Notes: generated from the letters alone by a model not told the origin. A stretch of DNA of 64,000 nucleotides from Paenalcaligenes hermetiae (GCF_039543645.1 NZ_BAABKD010000001.1:248001-312000), one strand, 5' to 3'; positions 26,429-35,446 are shown, numbered from the stretch's first letter. Program-made: numbers and translations.

Positions 26429-26455
26429 TTAGCACTGCTAGATTGGGAGTGCTAA
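26429..26455 (-). promoter_or_regulatory. CIRCE operator (HrcA site) upstream of rpoH
   Basis: TTAGCACTG at 26429-26437, nine bases, then GAGTGCTAA at 26447-26455. This matches the CIRCE consensus TTAGCACTC-N9-GAGTGCTAA with one mismatch. CIRCE is bound by the heat-shock repressor HrcA. The rpoH start codon is 76 bases downstream, so the site probably overlaps the promoter or the transcript start. The AT-rich stretch on its far side (26456-26480) is the likely promoter. Confidence 0.85.
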
Positions 26456-26628
26456 TAACTATATTATTTTCACTTTACACTAGATTAGAGACGAAAAACT
26501 CCCTAAAGTTCCCTTTTTTTGTGTTTTTTTGCAAAAAAATTAACAAATGCGGCTCATTTTGTAATGTTGCTTTTTTGTGACAACGCTGCCGGTTAAGCCC
26601 TGCTCAACCGGCCAAAAGTAGGAGCGGA

Positions 26629-27525
26629 CTACGCACCTAACTGACGTGCATGGTGGGCAATATGATCACCCATAAATGTCATAATGAAAAAATAACCGTG
26701 GTCATAACCGTCATGACGACGCAGAACCAAAGGCTGCCCAACTTTAGCGCAGGCTTCTTCAAACACATGTGGATACAACTCGCGCTCTAAGAACTGATCC
26801 GCCAACCCTTGATCAATCAAAATCCCCCCTGGATAGGGAGCGGTGGTTTGCTGACTCATTAAGCAGCTCGCGTCGTATTGTTCCCACTGACTACGATCCT
26901 CACCCAAATAACCCGTAAAAGCTTTTTCCCCCCAAGGACAGCGTGTGGGTGCCGCGATGGGAGCGAATGCTGACACGGATTTGAATTTATCAGGGTGACG
27001 CTGTGCCAAAACAAGCGCGCCGTGCCCCCCCATGGAATGCCCAAAAATCCCAACCCGCTCCGCATCACCAGGCAGTACGGTCGTAGCCAGGGTAAACAAT
27101 TCATCGGCTACATAAGATTCCATACGATAATGCTTAGCAAAATCAGGCGTAGTGGCATCCACATAAAACCCAGCACCCGTCCCAAAATCCCAGCTCTCCT
27201 CTTCGCCAGGTGCCCCTGCACCACGAGGGCTGGTGTCTGGTGTGATCAAGATCAACCCATGGTGCGCAGCATATTGTTGGGCAGCAGCCTTCACCGTAAA
27301 GGTGTCCTCGGTGCATGTTAAACCAGCTAAATAAATCAAAACAGGGCGTCGCGTAGTACCCATAGGCTGACCGCCTTCGGCTTTGGCCGAGCTTGCTTCG
27401 GTTTGCTCTGGTAAAAATACAGCAAAGCGCATCGGCAAACCAATCGCGGTGGAAGCATGTTGATAATAGCGTTGCCAGCCCCCGTAACAACGGTGCTCAC
27501 TGACTAATTCCAACTGAACTGTCAT
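26629..27525 (-). CDS. fghA: S-formylglutathione hydrolase
   Basis: Hydrolyses S-formylglutathione to formate and glutathione, second step of glutathione-dependent formaldehyde removal. An alpha/beta hydrolase of 298 residues with nucleophile Ser164 in GHSMGGHGA, oxyanion region YLAGLTCTEDTF, the segment PDTSPRGAG and His near the end in RRHDGYDHGYFF. A linker of about 20 residues rich in Ala, Ser and Gly around positions 41-60 is longer than in many homologues. Starts after GGAGATCAA and lies 57 bases behind the dehydrogenase gene on the same strand. Confidence 0.95.
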   Translation of the reverse strand: MTVQLELVSEHRCYGGWQRYYQHASTAIGLPMRFAVFLPEQTEASSAKAEGGQPMGTTRRPVLIYLAGLTCTEDTFTVKAAAQQYAAHHGLILITPDTSPRGAGAPGEEESWDFGTGAGFYVDATTPDFAKHYRMESYVADELFTLATTVLPGDAERVGIFGHSMGGHGALVLAQRHPDKFKSVSAFAPIAAPTRCPWGEKAFTGYLGEDRSQWEQYDASCLMSQQTTAPYPGGILIDQGLADQFLERELYPHVFEEACAKVGQPLVLRRHDGYDHGYFFIMTFMGDHIAHHARQLGA

Positions 27526-27582
27526 TTGATCTCCTAAATGCCCCCACCGTCACCGGCGGGGATAGATGGATAGTATGTGGGA

Positions 27583-28692
27583 CTAGTACATCACCACAGA
27601 ACGGATGGATTCACCGCGCTTCATCATCTCGAAACCTTCGTTGATTTGATCCAAGCGTAAATGGTGGGTGATGAGATCATCGATATTAATTTTGCCGTCC
27701 ATGTACCAATCCACAATTTTTGGTACATCCGTACGACCACGCGCCCCACCAAACGCCGACCCCTTCCAAACACGTCCCGTAACCAGTTGGAAAGGACGTG
27801 TGGAAATTTCGGCACCGGCCTCAGCCACACCAATAATGATGGACTGTCCCCAGCCACGGTGGGTACACTCTAAAGCCTGACGCATGACTTGCGTATTGCC
27901 AATACACTCAAAGGAATAATCGGCTCCGCCATCGGTTAGTTGGATAATATGATCCACCACGTTTTCCACATCGTTAGGATTCACAAAATCCGTCATGCCA
28001 AACTGACGGCCAAGTGCTTCCCGATCTGGGTTAATGTCTACCCCAATAATTTTATCTGCGCCCACCATCTTAGCGCCCTGAATCACGTTTAACCCAATAC
28101 CCCCTAAGCCAAAGACCACCACATTTGCACCGGCTTCGACATTAGCGGTAAATAAAACCGCGCCTAGGCCTGTGGTGACACCGCAACCGATATAACACAC
28201 CTTGTCAAAAGGCGCATCCTCTCGGATTTTGGCCAAAGCAATTTCTGGCACAACAATATGGTTAGCAAAGGTAGAGGTCCCCATATAGTGATGGATAGGT
28301 TGCCCATCAATGCTAAAGCGCGACGTGCCATCAGGCATCAGGCCTTTGCCCTGCGTGGCACGAATCGCCGTACACAGGTTGGTTTTTTGTGAAAGGCAGG
28401 ATTTACATTGACGGCATTCAGGAGTGTATAGTGGGATCACGTGGTCGCCCGGTTTGAGCGAGGTCACCCCCTCGCCCACTTCGAGCACCACCCCGGCACC
28501 CTCGTGACCGAGAATGGCAGGAAACAAACCTTCGGGATCAGCACCGGACAAGGTGTATAAGTCCGTATGGCAAAGCCCTGTGGCCTTGACCTCTACCAGG
28601 ACTTCACCGGCCTTGGGTGCTTGTAGCATGACGTCTTCGATGGTTAATGGGGCGCCTGCTTTCCAAGCTACGGCTGCTTTGGTTTTAATCAT
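27583..28692 (-). CDS. frmA: S-(hydroxymethyl)glutathione dehydrogenase, class III ADH
   Basis: Oxidises S-hydroxymethylglutathione (formaldehyde plus glutathione) to S-formylglutathione with NAD. Catalytic zinc ligands include Cys41 (GLCHTDLY) and His63-Glu64 (GHEGAG). Structural zinc cysteines are at 93, 96, 99 and 107 (CRQCKSCLSQKTNLC). The coenzyme motif VVFGLGGIGLNVIQGAK is clear. At 369 residues it has family length. With fghA downstream it forms the formaldehyde detoxification operon. Formaldehyde could arise in the same cell from the vanillate demethylase-like oxygenase at 35.5 kb. No FrmR-type regulator is adjacent. Confidence 0.96.
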   Translation of the reverse strand: MIKTKAAVAWKAGAPLTIEDVMLQAPKAGEVLVEVKATGLCHTDLYTLSGADPEGLFPAILGHEGAGVVLEVGEGVTSLKPGDHVIPLYTPECRQCKSCLSQKTNLCTAIRATQGKGLMPDGTSRFSIDGQPIHHYMGTSTFANHIVVPEIALAKIREDAPFDKVCYIGCGVTTGLGAVLFTANVEAGANVVVFGLGGIGLNVIQGAKMVGADKIIGVDINPDREALGRQFGMTDFVNPNDVENVVDHIIQLTDGGADYSFECIGNTQVMRQALECTHRGWGQSIIIGVAEAGAEISTRPFQLVTGRVWKGSAFGGARGRTDVPKIVDWYMDGKINIDDLITHHLRLDQINEGFEMMKRGESIRSVVMY

Positions 28693-28803
28693 TGTTGCCC
28701 TCCCAATATCTGTGTGGCATAAAAAAGCCCAGTTTAACAGCTATTGCTAAACGCCGTTATGGGGAAAACTGCTGAAAAGAGGGGTAGCAAAATAACGCGC
28801 AGA

Positions 28804-29655
28804 CTAAGGCAGCTCAAGCTCAGCAAAGATTGGCGCATGGTCAGAAATCTGTGACCAAGGCGCCCCGTGCAAGACTCGGGCGCTACGCACAGCAAAACCG
28901 CGCTGATAGATACGATCCAGGCGCAACCAAGGGAAGACAGCGGGAAAAGTACGTGGTGGCGGCGTCATACGTGCTGCGCCATTTGCCCCAAGCTCGGGAA
29001 TAGTTGTCATCTGCTGGCCATCGTTCGTAAACCCCTGTTTTAACCAGCGTGAAGGGGCTTTTAGACGAAACCGCTTTTTATCTAGGCCTTCGGGGGAAAA
29101 AGAAAAAACTTCGTATAAATTAAGCTGGTCGACAAATAATGGCGCCAATTTATTGGTCCAATCATTAAAATCACCCGCAATAATTAACGGCGCATGCTCT
29201 GGAACCAGGTCTTTGATGCGCTGTACTAGCGCTTGTGTCTGGCGTGTACGCCCACCCGCAAATAACCCCAAATGCACCACAATACAATGCACTGGCGTGT
29301 CATCAATCTCAACCACCGCGTGCAGCAAACCCCGCTGCTCTAAGCGATGATCTGAAACGTCTTGGTTTTCAAACTGTAAAATGGGATAGCGGGAGAGCAA
29401 CGCATTACCATGATCCGTATGTTGGCGTACGGCATTACAACCATACGCCGTTTGCATGCTCAGCGCGGCAGCTAAAGACTCGTGTTGCGCATCTAAGGTA
29501 GCACGCCGCTCATTACGGCCTTGGACCTCTTGCAGAAACAATAAATCCGGTGCCAAATTGTAGAGCCCAAGCCGCAAGTCAGCTAACGATTCACGATTTC
29601 CCGTAGCTGAACGACCTTTGTGAATGTTATAGCTAACAACGCGGACAATGGACAC
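28804..29655 (-). CDS. Endonuclease/exonuclease/phosphatase family protein
   Basis: A 283-residue metal-dependent hydrolase of the DNase I-like fold. Conserved pieces: VVSYNIHKGRS (Asn), FLQEVQGR (metal-binding Glu), GDFNDW (Asp/Asn), LDRIYQRG and ISDHAPIFAELEL (catalytic His). No signal peptide, so cytoplasmic. The start is GTG preceded by AGGAG at good spacing; an ATG four bases upstream is in another frame. It follows aspS by 12 bases on the same strand and is likely co-transcribed. The substrate (DNA, RNA or lipid phosphate) is not determined. Confidence 0.86.
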   Translation of the reverse strand: MSIVRVVSYNIHKGRSATGNRESLADLRLGLYNLAPDLLFLQEVQGRNERRATLDAQHESLAAALSMQTAYGCNAVRQHTDHGNALLSRYPILQFENQDVSDHRLEQRGLLHAVVEIDDTPVHCIVVHLGLFAGGRTRQTQALVQRIKDLVPEHAPLIIAGDFNDWTNKLAPLFVDQLNLYEVFSFSPEGLDKKRFRLKAPSRWLKQGFTNDGQQMTTIPELGANGAARMTPPPRTFPAVFPWLRLDRIYQRGFAVRSARVLHGAPWSQISDHAPIFAELELP

Positions 29656-29667
29656 ACATGACTCCTA

Positions 29668-31467
29668 TTAAACCGTAGGTTTAGGCTCCGTAGGACGCAA
29701 GCGGATATGTAGCTCTTTGAGCTGTTTCTCATCCACTGCGGAAGGCGCTTGGGTTAACAAGCACTGCGCACGCTGGGTTTTGGGGAAAGCAATAACATCG
29801 CGAATGGAGTCGGCCCCGGCCATCATTGTGACCATGCGGTCCAAACCAAAAGCGACCCCACCATGCGGCGGCGCCCCGTACTGCAAGGCATCAAGCAAGA
29901 AACCAAATTTTTCACGGGCTTCGTTTTCATCAATACCCAACGCGGCAAAGACTTTACTTTGGACATCAGCGCGATGAATACGCACGGAACCACCGCCCAT
30001 TTCCCAGCCATTCAATACCATATCATAGGCTTTGGCTAAGACTTTTTGAGGCTCGGTTGTGAGTAGGTCTTCGTGACCGTCTTTAGGGCTGGTAAAGGGG
30101 TGATGAGCGGCGACATAACGCTTGTCTTCTTCGTCGTACTCAAACATGGGGAAATCCACCACCCACAAAGGTTTCCAACCAGGGGTGAACAGACCGTTTT
30201 TGCGACCATGCTCACTGTGACCGATTTTAATGCGTAGCGCCCCGATCGCATCATTAACGACCTGAGTTTTGTCAGCACCAAAGAAAATCAAATCGCCATC
30301 CTGCGCTCCGGTGCGCTCAATCAGCTGGCTAAGGGCGGTATCGTGAATGTTTTTTACAATAGGAGACTGTAGGCCACCAGGAATGGTTTTGGCATCGTTA
30401 ACTTTGATGTAAGCCAGCCCTTTGGCGCCATAAATCCCGACAAATTTCGTGTAGGCATCGATCTCGCTGCGGGTCAGCTCGCCACCACCTGGAACACGCA
30501 GTGCTACGACGCGGCTGTTAGGGTCGTTGGCCGGACCGGAGAAAACTTTAAAGTCCACGTCTTTCATGAGGTCAGCCACATCGGTGAACTCGAGGTTAAC
30601 GCGTAAGTCGGGCTTATCCGAACCAAAACGGTGCATGGCTTCTTGCCAAGTCATGGTAGGGAAAGGGTTAGGGAGCTCGACATCCAAAACCGTTTTAAAA
30701 ACATGACGTACCATGTTTTCAAAAATCTCACGGATTTGTTCCTCGTTAAGGAAAGAGACCTCGCAGTCAATCTGAGTGAATTCTGGCTGGCGATCCGCGC
30801 GTAAGTCTTCGTCACGGAAGCATTTGGTGATTTGGTAGTAACGATCAAAGCCCGATACCATCAGCATCTGTTTAAATAGCTGTGGCGACTGGGGTAAAGC
30901 AAAGAATTCGCCGGGGTTAACACGAGATGGGACTAAATAGTCACGCGCGCCTTCGGGGGTGCTTTTGGTTAGCACGGGGGTTTCGATATCAATAAAACCT
31001 AAGTCGTCCAAGTAGTTGCGCACGGCACGTGTGACCTGATGGCGCAACATGAGGTTTTTTTGCATTTGGGGGCGACGTAAGTCCAAGACACGATGCGTTA
31101 AGCGCGTGGTCTCGGATAGGTTGTCGTCATCCAGCTGGAACGCAGGCGTTACAGAAGGATTAAGGATTTCGATTTCAGAGCACACCACTTCGACCTGACC
31201 AGAGGGTAGATCGGGATTAACCGTGCCCTCGGGGCGCTCACGGACCTCGCCAGTGATACGTAAGCAGTATTCATTACGGATGCGCTCGGCTGTGGCGAAC
31301 ATATCGGCATTGTCCGGATTAACCACCACCTGCGCTAAGCCAGCGCGGTCGCGTAAGTCGATAAAAATCACACCACCATGGTCGCGGCGGCGGTGAACCC
31401 ACCCGAATAAGGTGACCGTTTGACCCAGATGTTGGGTGTTTAATTCGCCGGTGTAGCAGGTACGCAT
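29668..31467 (-). CDS. aspS: Aspartyl-tRNA synthetase
   Basis: Charges tRNA-Asp. A 599-residue bacterial-type enzyme: N-terminal OB domain with VTLFGWVHRRRDHGGVIFID, class II motif 2 region YYQITKCFRDEDLRADRQPE, the bacterial GAD insertion domain around residues 290-420 and motif 3 in FGLDRMVTMMAG. The start is the ATG giving MRTCYTGEL, typical for the family. Whether it is tRNA-Asn-tolerant cannot be told from the sequence by eye. It is separated from fmdB upstream by a terminator, so it likely has its own promoter in the 64-base gap. Confidence 0.98.
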   Translation of the reverse strand: MRTCYTGELNTQHLGQTVTLFGWVHRRRDHGGVIFIDLRDRAGLAQVVVNPDNADMFATAERIRNEYCLRITGEVRERPEGTVNPDLPSGQVEVVCSEIEILNPSVTPAFQLDDDNLSETTRLTHRVLDLRRPQMQKNLMLRHQVTRAVRNYLDDLGFIDIETPVLTKSTPEGARDYLVPSRVNPGEFFALPQSPQLFKQMLMVSGFDRYYQITKCFRDEDLRADRQPEFTQIDCEVSFLNEEQIREIFENMVRHVFKTVLDVELPNPFPTMTWQEAMHRFGSDKPDLRVNLEFTDVADLMKDVDFKVFSGPANDPNSRVVALRVPGGGELTRSEIDAYTKFVGIYGAKGLAYIKVNDAKTIPGGLQSPIVKNIHDTALSQLIERTGAQDGDLIFFGADKTQVVNDAIGALRIKIGHSEHGRKNGLFTPGWKPLWVVDFPMFEYDEEDKRYVAAHHPFTSPKDGHEDLLTTEPQKVLAKAYDMVLNGWEMGGGSVRIHRADVQSKVFAALGIDENEAREKFGFLLDALQYGAPPHGGVAFGLDRMVTMMAGADSIRDVIAFPKTQRAQCLLTQAPSAVDEKQLKELHIRLRPTEPKPTV

Positions 31468-31500
31468 CTAGGATGACTCCAGTAAACTTGTAAACAATAT

Positions 31501-31526
31501 AGGATTAAAAGGGCGCCGAGCGCCCT
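31501..31526 (-). terminator. Rho-independent terminator of the FmdB gene
   Basis: AGGGCGC (31510-31516) and GCGCCCT (31520-31526) pair around a three-base loop and are followed on the minus strand by TTTTAAT. It lies between the FmdB gene and aspS, so aspS should be transcribed from a separate start or by readthrough. Confidence 0.7.
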
Positions 31527-31531
31527 ATGGT

Positions 31532-31756
31532 TTAGTCAGAGGAACCGCCGGATGGGGCACTATTGGATTTAGGGCCATCGCGGAAATCGGTTACGTACCA
31601 ACCATCACCTTTTAGTTGAAAGCCAGCGGCTGTGACCTGTTTTACGTAGGTTGACTGATTGCACGCGGGACAAACCGTCAGCACAGGATCAGACATTTTC
31701 TGTAAGACGTCTTGTTCATGATCACAAGCGCTGCATTTATAAGCATAAATAGGCAC
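31532..31756 (-). CDS. FmdB-type zinc ribbon protein
   Basis: A 74-residue protein with the FmdB regulatory-type zinc ribbon: paired cysteines at 8/11 (YKCSACDHEQD) and 29/32 (VCPACNQ). The typical VTAAGFQLKGDGWYVTDF segment and a Gly/Ser tail follow. Such proteins are found near aspS in many betaproteobacteria; their biochemical role is unknown. Residues and length are normal. Confidence 0.9.
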   Translation of the reverse strand: MPIYAYKCSACDHEQDVLQKMSDPVLTVCPACNQSTYVKQVTAAGFQLKGDGWYVTDFRDGPKSNSAPSGGSSD

Positions 31757-31793
31757 GACTAATCCTATAAATCAATAATCAAACAAACACAAT

Positions 31794-31839
31794 GCGCTAA
31801 TTTTAGCGCGTTTGCGCACCCAACGTACAGTGCTTGGGT
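31794..31839 (-). terminator. Tandem hairpins behind the antiporter gene
   Basis: Two stems follow the antiporter stop on the minus strand. ACCCAA/TTGGGT (31818-31839) comes first. A compact GCGCTAA/TTAGCGC stem with a two-base loop (31794-31809) follows, then the T-rich ATTGTGTTTGTTTG. The second is a plausible terminator with an imperfect U tract. Confidence 0.42.
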
Positions 31840-31858
31840 ACGCAACACCCAGTTTTCA

Positions 31859-33136
31859 TTAAAAAGAGGTAGGTAATAAAAACATACCCGCCGCAATTAA
31901 CGTGGGGACGGCTGCGGCCATTAACAAGCGCAAGGGAGAAATCGCGCCATCGGGGAAAGTACCTTTTAGAATCGAGAAACCCGCTGGGTTAGGTGCATTC
32001 GCGATTACAGTTAAGCCACCGCCGGTCACCGCCCCCGCCACCAGCATATAACGCCAAAGCTCGCTAGTGCCCTCGACCAAAGAGCCAAGATAAGTCAGCG
32101 CCGCATTATCTGTGATCGCTGTTAGCGCCGTCGCTCCCACAAAAAGCGCCAAGGGTGACATACCGCCCAAGAGGTCTTGCAACCACCATTTTTGCAAGCC
32201 GCCTAAAATCACCAATCCCGCTAAGAAAAAGCCCACCATCAACCCCTCGCGAATCAAGAGCGGGTTTTGATGTTTGGAGTAGGCGTGTGCATACCCCACA
32301 AACATCATCAACATACCCAAAAAGATCACCGGGTGGTGAGCAGACAAAACAATACCCACTAAAAACAGCAAATGAATGCCCATAACAACCCATGGTACAT
32401 CTGGACGCTGCTTGGTATCGGTAGGCTGGGGAATCGATTCGGGGGCCTCCACTAAGGCAGAGCGGCTAATAAAGGTCAAAAGCGCAGCATTGATCAACAC
32501 AGCCACCGCGGCACGCCAACCAAAGTGTGTCGCCATATAGGCCGTGTCCCAATTAAAGGTTTGCGCCACCATGAGTACGGGTGGGGCCGCATACGAAGTC
32601 AGTACCCCACCGATGGAAATATTGACAAACAAAACCCCAATAGTGAGGTATTTAAAGACTGCTCTACCAGAGCGTTTAAAATATTGATCCCGTAATAACA
32701 ACGCCGCCAGTGTCATCGCTGCCGGTTCAGTGATTAGGGAACCAAAAAGTGGCACCACGGACATGGTGACAAAGAACATGGCGTACTCATTACGAATCGG
32801 TAGGATATTAGCAATGACTTTGACGAGCTTAGACACCATTTCTAATATGGGGCGGCTCGCTGCGACTACCATGATCGCAAAAACAAAAGCTGGCTCAGTA
32901 AAATTACGTGTATCCATGTATTCAACCGCCTGATCCAGGCCGATAAACACAGAGATAAACACAATTAAAACAAACGCCCACACACCAAAAACGGCTTCGA
33001 CCTCGGACAACATATGCCAAAGGCCTGCATGGGGCCCGCCCTTATTAGCTAAACGCGCAAAGACGGGGACCGAAAACGTATGAATAATTGCCGTTGCAAA
33101 CAATATAGTTGCAACCATTTCCATTGTGGTTGGCAT
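31859..33136 (-). CDS. Putative Na+/H+ antiporter
   Basis: A 425-residue membrane protein with about eleven helices, which I recognise as the Pfam putative Na+/H+ antiporter family (PF07399), distantly related to the NhaD/CitM ion transporter group. Family-like pieces are PLFGSLITEPAAMTLAALLL, ISIGGVLTSYAAPPVLMVA, TALTAITDNAALTYLGSLVE and TGGGLTVIANAPNPAGF. Conserved polar residues inside helices (Glu in ITEPA, Asp-Asn in ITDNA, Asn-Pro in NAPNPAG) would bind the ion. The 111-base leader is structured (separate entry). Physiological activity is inferred from the family name only. Confidence 0.85.
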   Translation of the reverse strand: MPTTMEMVATILFATAIIHTFSVPVFARLANKGGPHAGLWHMLSEVEAVFGVWAFVLIVFISVFIGLDQAVEYMDTRNFTEPAFVFAIMVVAASRPILEMVSKLVKVIANILPIRNEYAMFFVTMSVVPLFGSLITEPAAMTLAALLLRDQYFKRSGRAVFKYLTIGVLFVNISIGGVLTSYAAPPVLMVAQTFNWDTAYMATHFGWRAAVAVLINAALLTFISRSALVEAPESIPQPTDTKQRPDVPWVVMGIHLLFLVGIVLSAHHPVIFLGMLMMFVGYAHAYSKHQNPLLIREGLMVGFFLAGLVILGGLQKWWLQDLLGGMSPLALFVGATALTAITDNAALTYLGSLVEGTSELWRYMLVAGAVTGGGLTVIANAPNPAGFSILKGTFPDGAISPLRLLMAAAVPTLIAAGMFLLPTSF

Positions 33137-33153
33137 AAAGCACCTTTTTTGTA

Positions 33154-33213
33154 ACGCCCCACTGGGCGGACTGTCTCAATCTCAATTGATCTGGCAAGCA
33201 CCGGATCAGGCGT
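33154..33213 (-). promoter_or_regulatory. Structured mRNA leader of the antiporter gene, two alternative folds
   Basis: In the minus-strand leader, ACGCC (33209-33213) can pair with GGCGT (33154-33158), and the next TGATC (33204-33208) pairs with GATCA (33187-33191) around a 12-base loop. Alternatively CGCCC (33064-equivalent arm at 33164-33168) pairs with GGGCG (33155-33159), which uses the same bases as the first helix. Two exclusive folds just before an AAGGTG ribosome binding site are the layout of a translational or transcriptional switch. No known riboswitch class was recognised. Confidence 0.38.
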
Positions 33214-33247
33214 CATTTTACATGGATCTATGATGAGGCCCACCCTT

Positions 33248-34186
33248 TTACAGTAATGTGCCACCTAAAGCCGCTATGACTAAAAGCACACCAACCGTCA
33301 TGTTTGCCCTAAACAACGGCAGGCCTAATTCACGCTTTTTGGGATCAAACTGATAGATTTGCCACGCTAAGTGCAGTGCGATCCCCACCATAATCACAAA
33401 GTATGCCCAATGCATACCCATGGCATAGCCTGCCCATATCCAAAGTAATACGCTCACCCCATAAAAACCGCTTAACCACAGTTTGCCCTGATCCCCAAAG
33501 CGAATTGCCGCGGATTTAAGACCAAGCTTTAGATCGTCCTCCATATCAATGTAGCCATAGATCGCGTCGTAGCCAATTTGCCACGTTACCGCCCCCGCCC
33601 ACATAGCGATAGCGGCTAAAGGCACCGTGTTTTGCGTATCCGACCACGCCATCAACATGCCCCAATTAAAAGCAATACCAAGCACCGCTTGCGGCCAATG
33701 CGTAAAACGCTTACATAACGGGTAAATGACCACTAACGGCAATAACAACAAAGCAAGCCAACGGCTGTAGCTGTTGATCGCCAATAATAATAAGGCGGCA
33801 ATGACGAGCTGAGCAAAAACAAAAATCCACGCGTTCTTAAGGCTTAGCTGTCCACTTGTCAAAGGTCTAAAGCGAGTGCGCTCAACCTGATGATCAAAAT
33901 CTCGGTCAAAAATATCATTAAAACAGCAGCCCACGCCGCGCATCAATAACGCACCGAAAGAAAAAATAAAAAGCCGCCAAAGATCCGGCCAGCCCCCTGC
34001 CGCTTGAATCAGGGCGGCAATACAAGGCAACAACGTTAACCACGTGCCTACAGGACGATCTAAGCGGCAAAGCCGTGCATACGGCCCCCAAGACGGTGGT
34101 AGCCAGCGCGCCACCCAATCATTGGGGCGCATATCCGCCAGATCTGGCCGAGAGGAATCAAAAGGAGAAGGAAAATGAGGCTGCAT
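33248..34186 (-). CDS. ubiA: 4-hydroxybenzoate polyprenyltransferase
   Basis: Membrane prenyltransferase that attaches the polyprenyl tail to 4-hydroxybenzoate in ubiquinone synthesis, using the product of UbiC (22.9 kb). The first aspartate motif NDIFDRDFD is at residues 90-98, with RTRFRPLTSG after it. The second is in YDAIYGYIDMEDDLKLGLKS. Eight to nine helices are expected. The ATG giving MQPHFPSPFD was chosen; a longer frame would add 13 hydrophobic residues of no known role. The protein has 312 residues with a longer soluble N-terminus than E. coli UbiA. Confidence 0.95.
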   Translation of the reverse strand: MQPHFPSPFDSSRPDLADMRPNDWVARWLPPSWGPYARLCRLDRPVGTWLTLLPCIAALIQAAGGWPDLWRLFIFSFGALLMRGVGCCFNDIFDRDFDHQVERTRFRPLTSGQLSLKNAWIFVFAQLVIAALLLLAINSYSRWLALLLLPLVVIYPLCKRFTHWPQAVLGIAFNWGMLMAWSDTQNTVPLAAIAMWAGAVTWQIGYDAIYGYIDMEDDLKLGLKSAAIRFGDQGKLWLSGFYGVSVLLWIWAGYAMGMHWAYFVIMVGIALHLAWQIYQFDPKKRELGLPLFRANMTVGVLLVIAALGGTLL

Positions 34187-34249
34187 AATCAGACCGCTCA
34201 AAAACAAACAGCCGTGACAAAGCACGGCTGCTCATGCTCAATGAACCAA

Positions 34250-35446
34250 TTACATTTGCTCGCGAATGAGTTGGCCTAAGATCGCAATCCCTTCACGGAT
34301 ACGATCTTCGGAAACCGTCACAAAGCTTAGACGGAACGTGTTCCGCTTGGGTTCGCCGGCAGCATAAAAAGGCTCGCCCGGCACAAAAGCCACATTGCGC
34401 TCGATGGCTTTATGCAATAGCTCTTGCGAGTCCATGTGTTCAGGCAAGGTTACCCATAAGAACATCCCCCCTTCGGGGCGTGTCCATTTTACATTATCGG
34501 GGAAATGCTGCGCCATGGCATCCAACATGTATTGGCATTGTTGTTTATACAAGTCACGTACCGTTGGCAAATGCTGCTGTAAAAACCCACCTTTTACGGC
34601 TTCGTACACTGCCATTTGTGTCACCGAGGGCGAGTGCAAATCGGTGGCTTGTTTGATTTGGACCAATTTATCGATAATCGCAGCTGGCGCCACAATATAG
34701 CCTAGACGCAATCCGGGTGCTAAGACTTTAGAAAACGAGCCTAAGCGTACCACGGTAGCACCGGCTTTGCGGCCCAGATGGAGCAAGCTCGGCTGAGGTG
34801 TGCCCTTGTAGCGCAGCTCTCCGTAAGGATCGTCTTCGATAATAGGGATACCAGCAGCGGCACAACGCTCGACGAGTTCCTGACGCCGTGCCTCGCTCAT
34901 AGTGCGCCCAGTGGGATTTTGAAAGTTAGGCAGAGCGTACAAAAAGCGGGCACCAGCCGCTTTGGCTGTAGAGACCTCGGCGGGGATTAAACCGCCATCG
35001 TCCGTGTCCATTGCCACGTATTCTGGTTCGAAAACAGAAAAGGATTGCAACGCGCCCAAATAAGTGGGCGATTCCACTAGAACTTTACTACCCACATCGA
35101 TAAATAGCTTGCCAAGCATATCTAATGCTTGCTGTGAACCAGAGACAATCAATACCTCGTTCACATCGATGTTGACGTTTTCGGTGCTCAGGTCCTGTGC
35201 CACCCACTCGCGCAACGGGGTGTAACCCTCGGTAGGACCATACTGCAACGCAGCACGACCATCAGTAGCCAGTACCGTATCAAAGGCTTGGCGTAGTTCA
35301 GTAATAGGGAAACCGTCAGCTGAGGGCAGACCACCCGCAAAAGAAATGATTTCAGGTCGAGTGGTGACCTTTAGGATCTCTCGAATAGCGGAGCTGGTGA
35401 GCTGATTAGCCCGATTAGAAAACGTATAAGGGGTGTGAGAATCCAT
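34250..35446 (-). CDS. PLP-dependent class I aminotransferase (2-aminoadipate transaminase type)
   Basis: A 398-residue aminotransferase similar to LysN/ARO8-type and MocR C-terminal domains. Visible: ISFAGGLPSADGFP, LQYGPTEGYTPLREW, the NPTGRTMS motif, EDDPYGELRY and PLP lysine 240 in RLGSFSKVLAPGLRLGY; the substrate arginine is in NTFRLSF. It has no DNA-binding domain. Substrates of the family include aromatic, branched-chain and 2-aminoadipate amino acids. It is monocistronic between ubiA and vanA, so its exact pathway remains open. Confidence 0.9.
   Translation of the reverse strand: MDSHTPYTFSNRANQLTSSAIREILKVTTRPEIISFAGGLPSADGFPITELRQAFDTVLATDGRAALQYGPTEGYTPLREWVAQDLSTENVNIDVNEVLIVSGSQQALDMLGKLFIDVGSKVLVESPTYLGALQSFSVFEPEYVAMDTDDGGLIPAEVSTAKAAGARFLYALPNFQNPTGRTMSEARRQELVERCAAAGIPIIEDDPYGELRYKGTPQPSLLHLGRKAGATVVRLGSFSKVLAPGLRLGYIVAPAAIIDKLVQIKQATDLHSPSVTQMAVYEAVKGGFLQQHLPTVRDLYKQQCQYMLDAMAQHFPDNVKWTRPEGGMFLWVTLPEHMDSQELLHKAIERNVAFVPGEPFYAAGEPKRNTFRLSFVTVSEDRIREGIAILGQLIREQM

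Noticed and set aside
26588..26612. GCCGGTT/AACCGGC hairpin as terminator of the formaldehyde operon
   Set aside because: A clear 7-bp stem, but no U tract follows on the minus strand and the loop is 11 bases. It may still affect mRNA stability.
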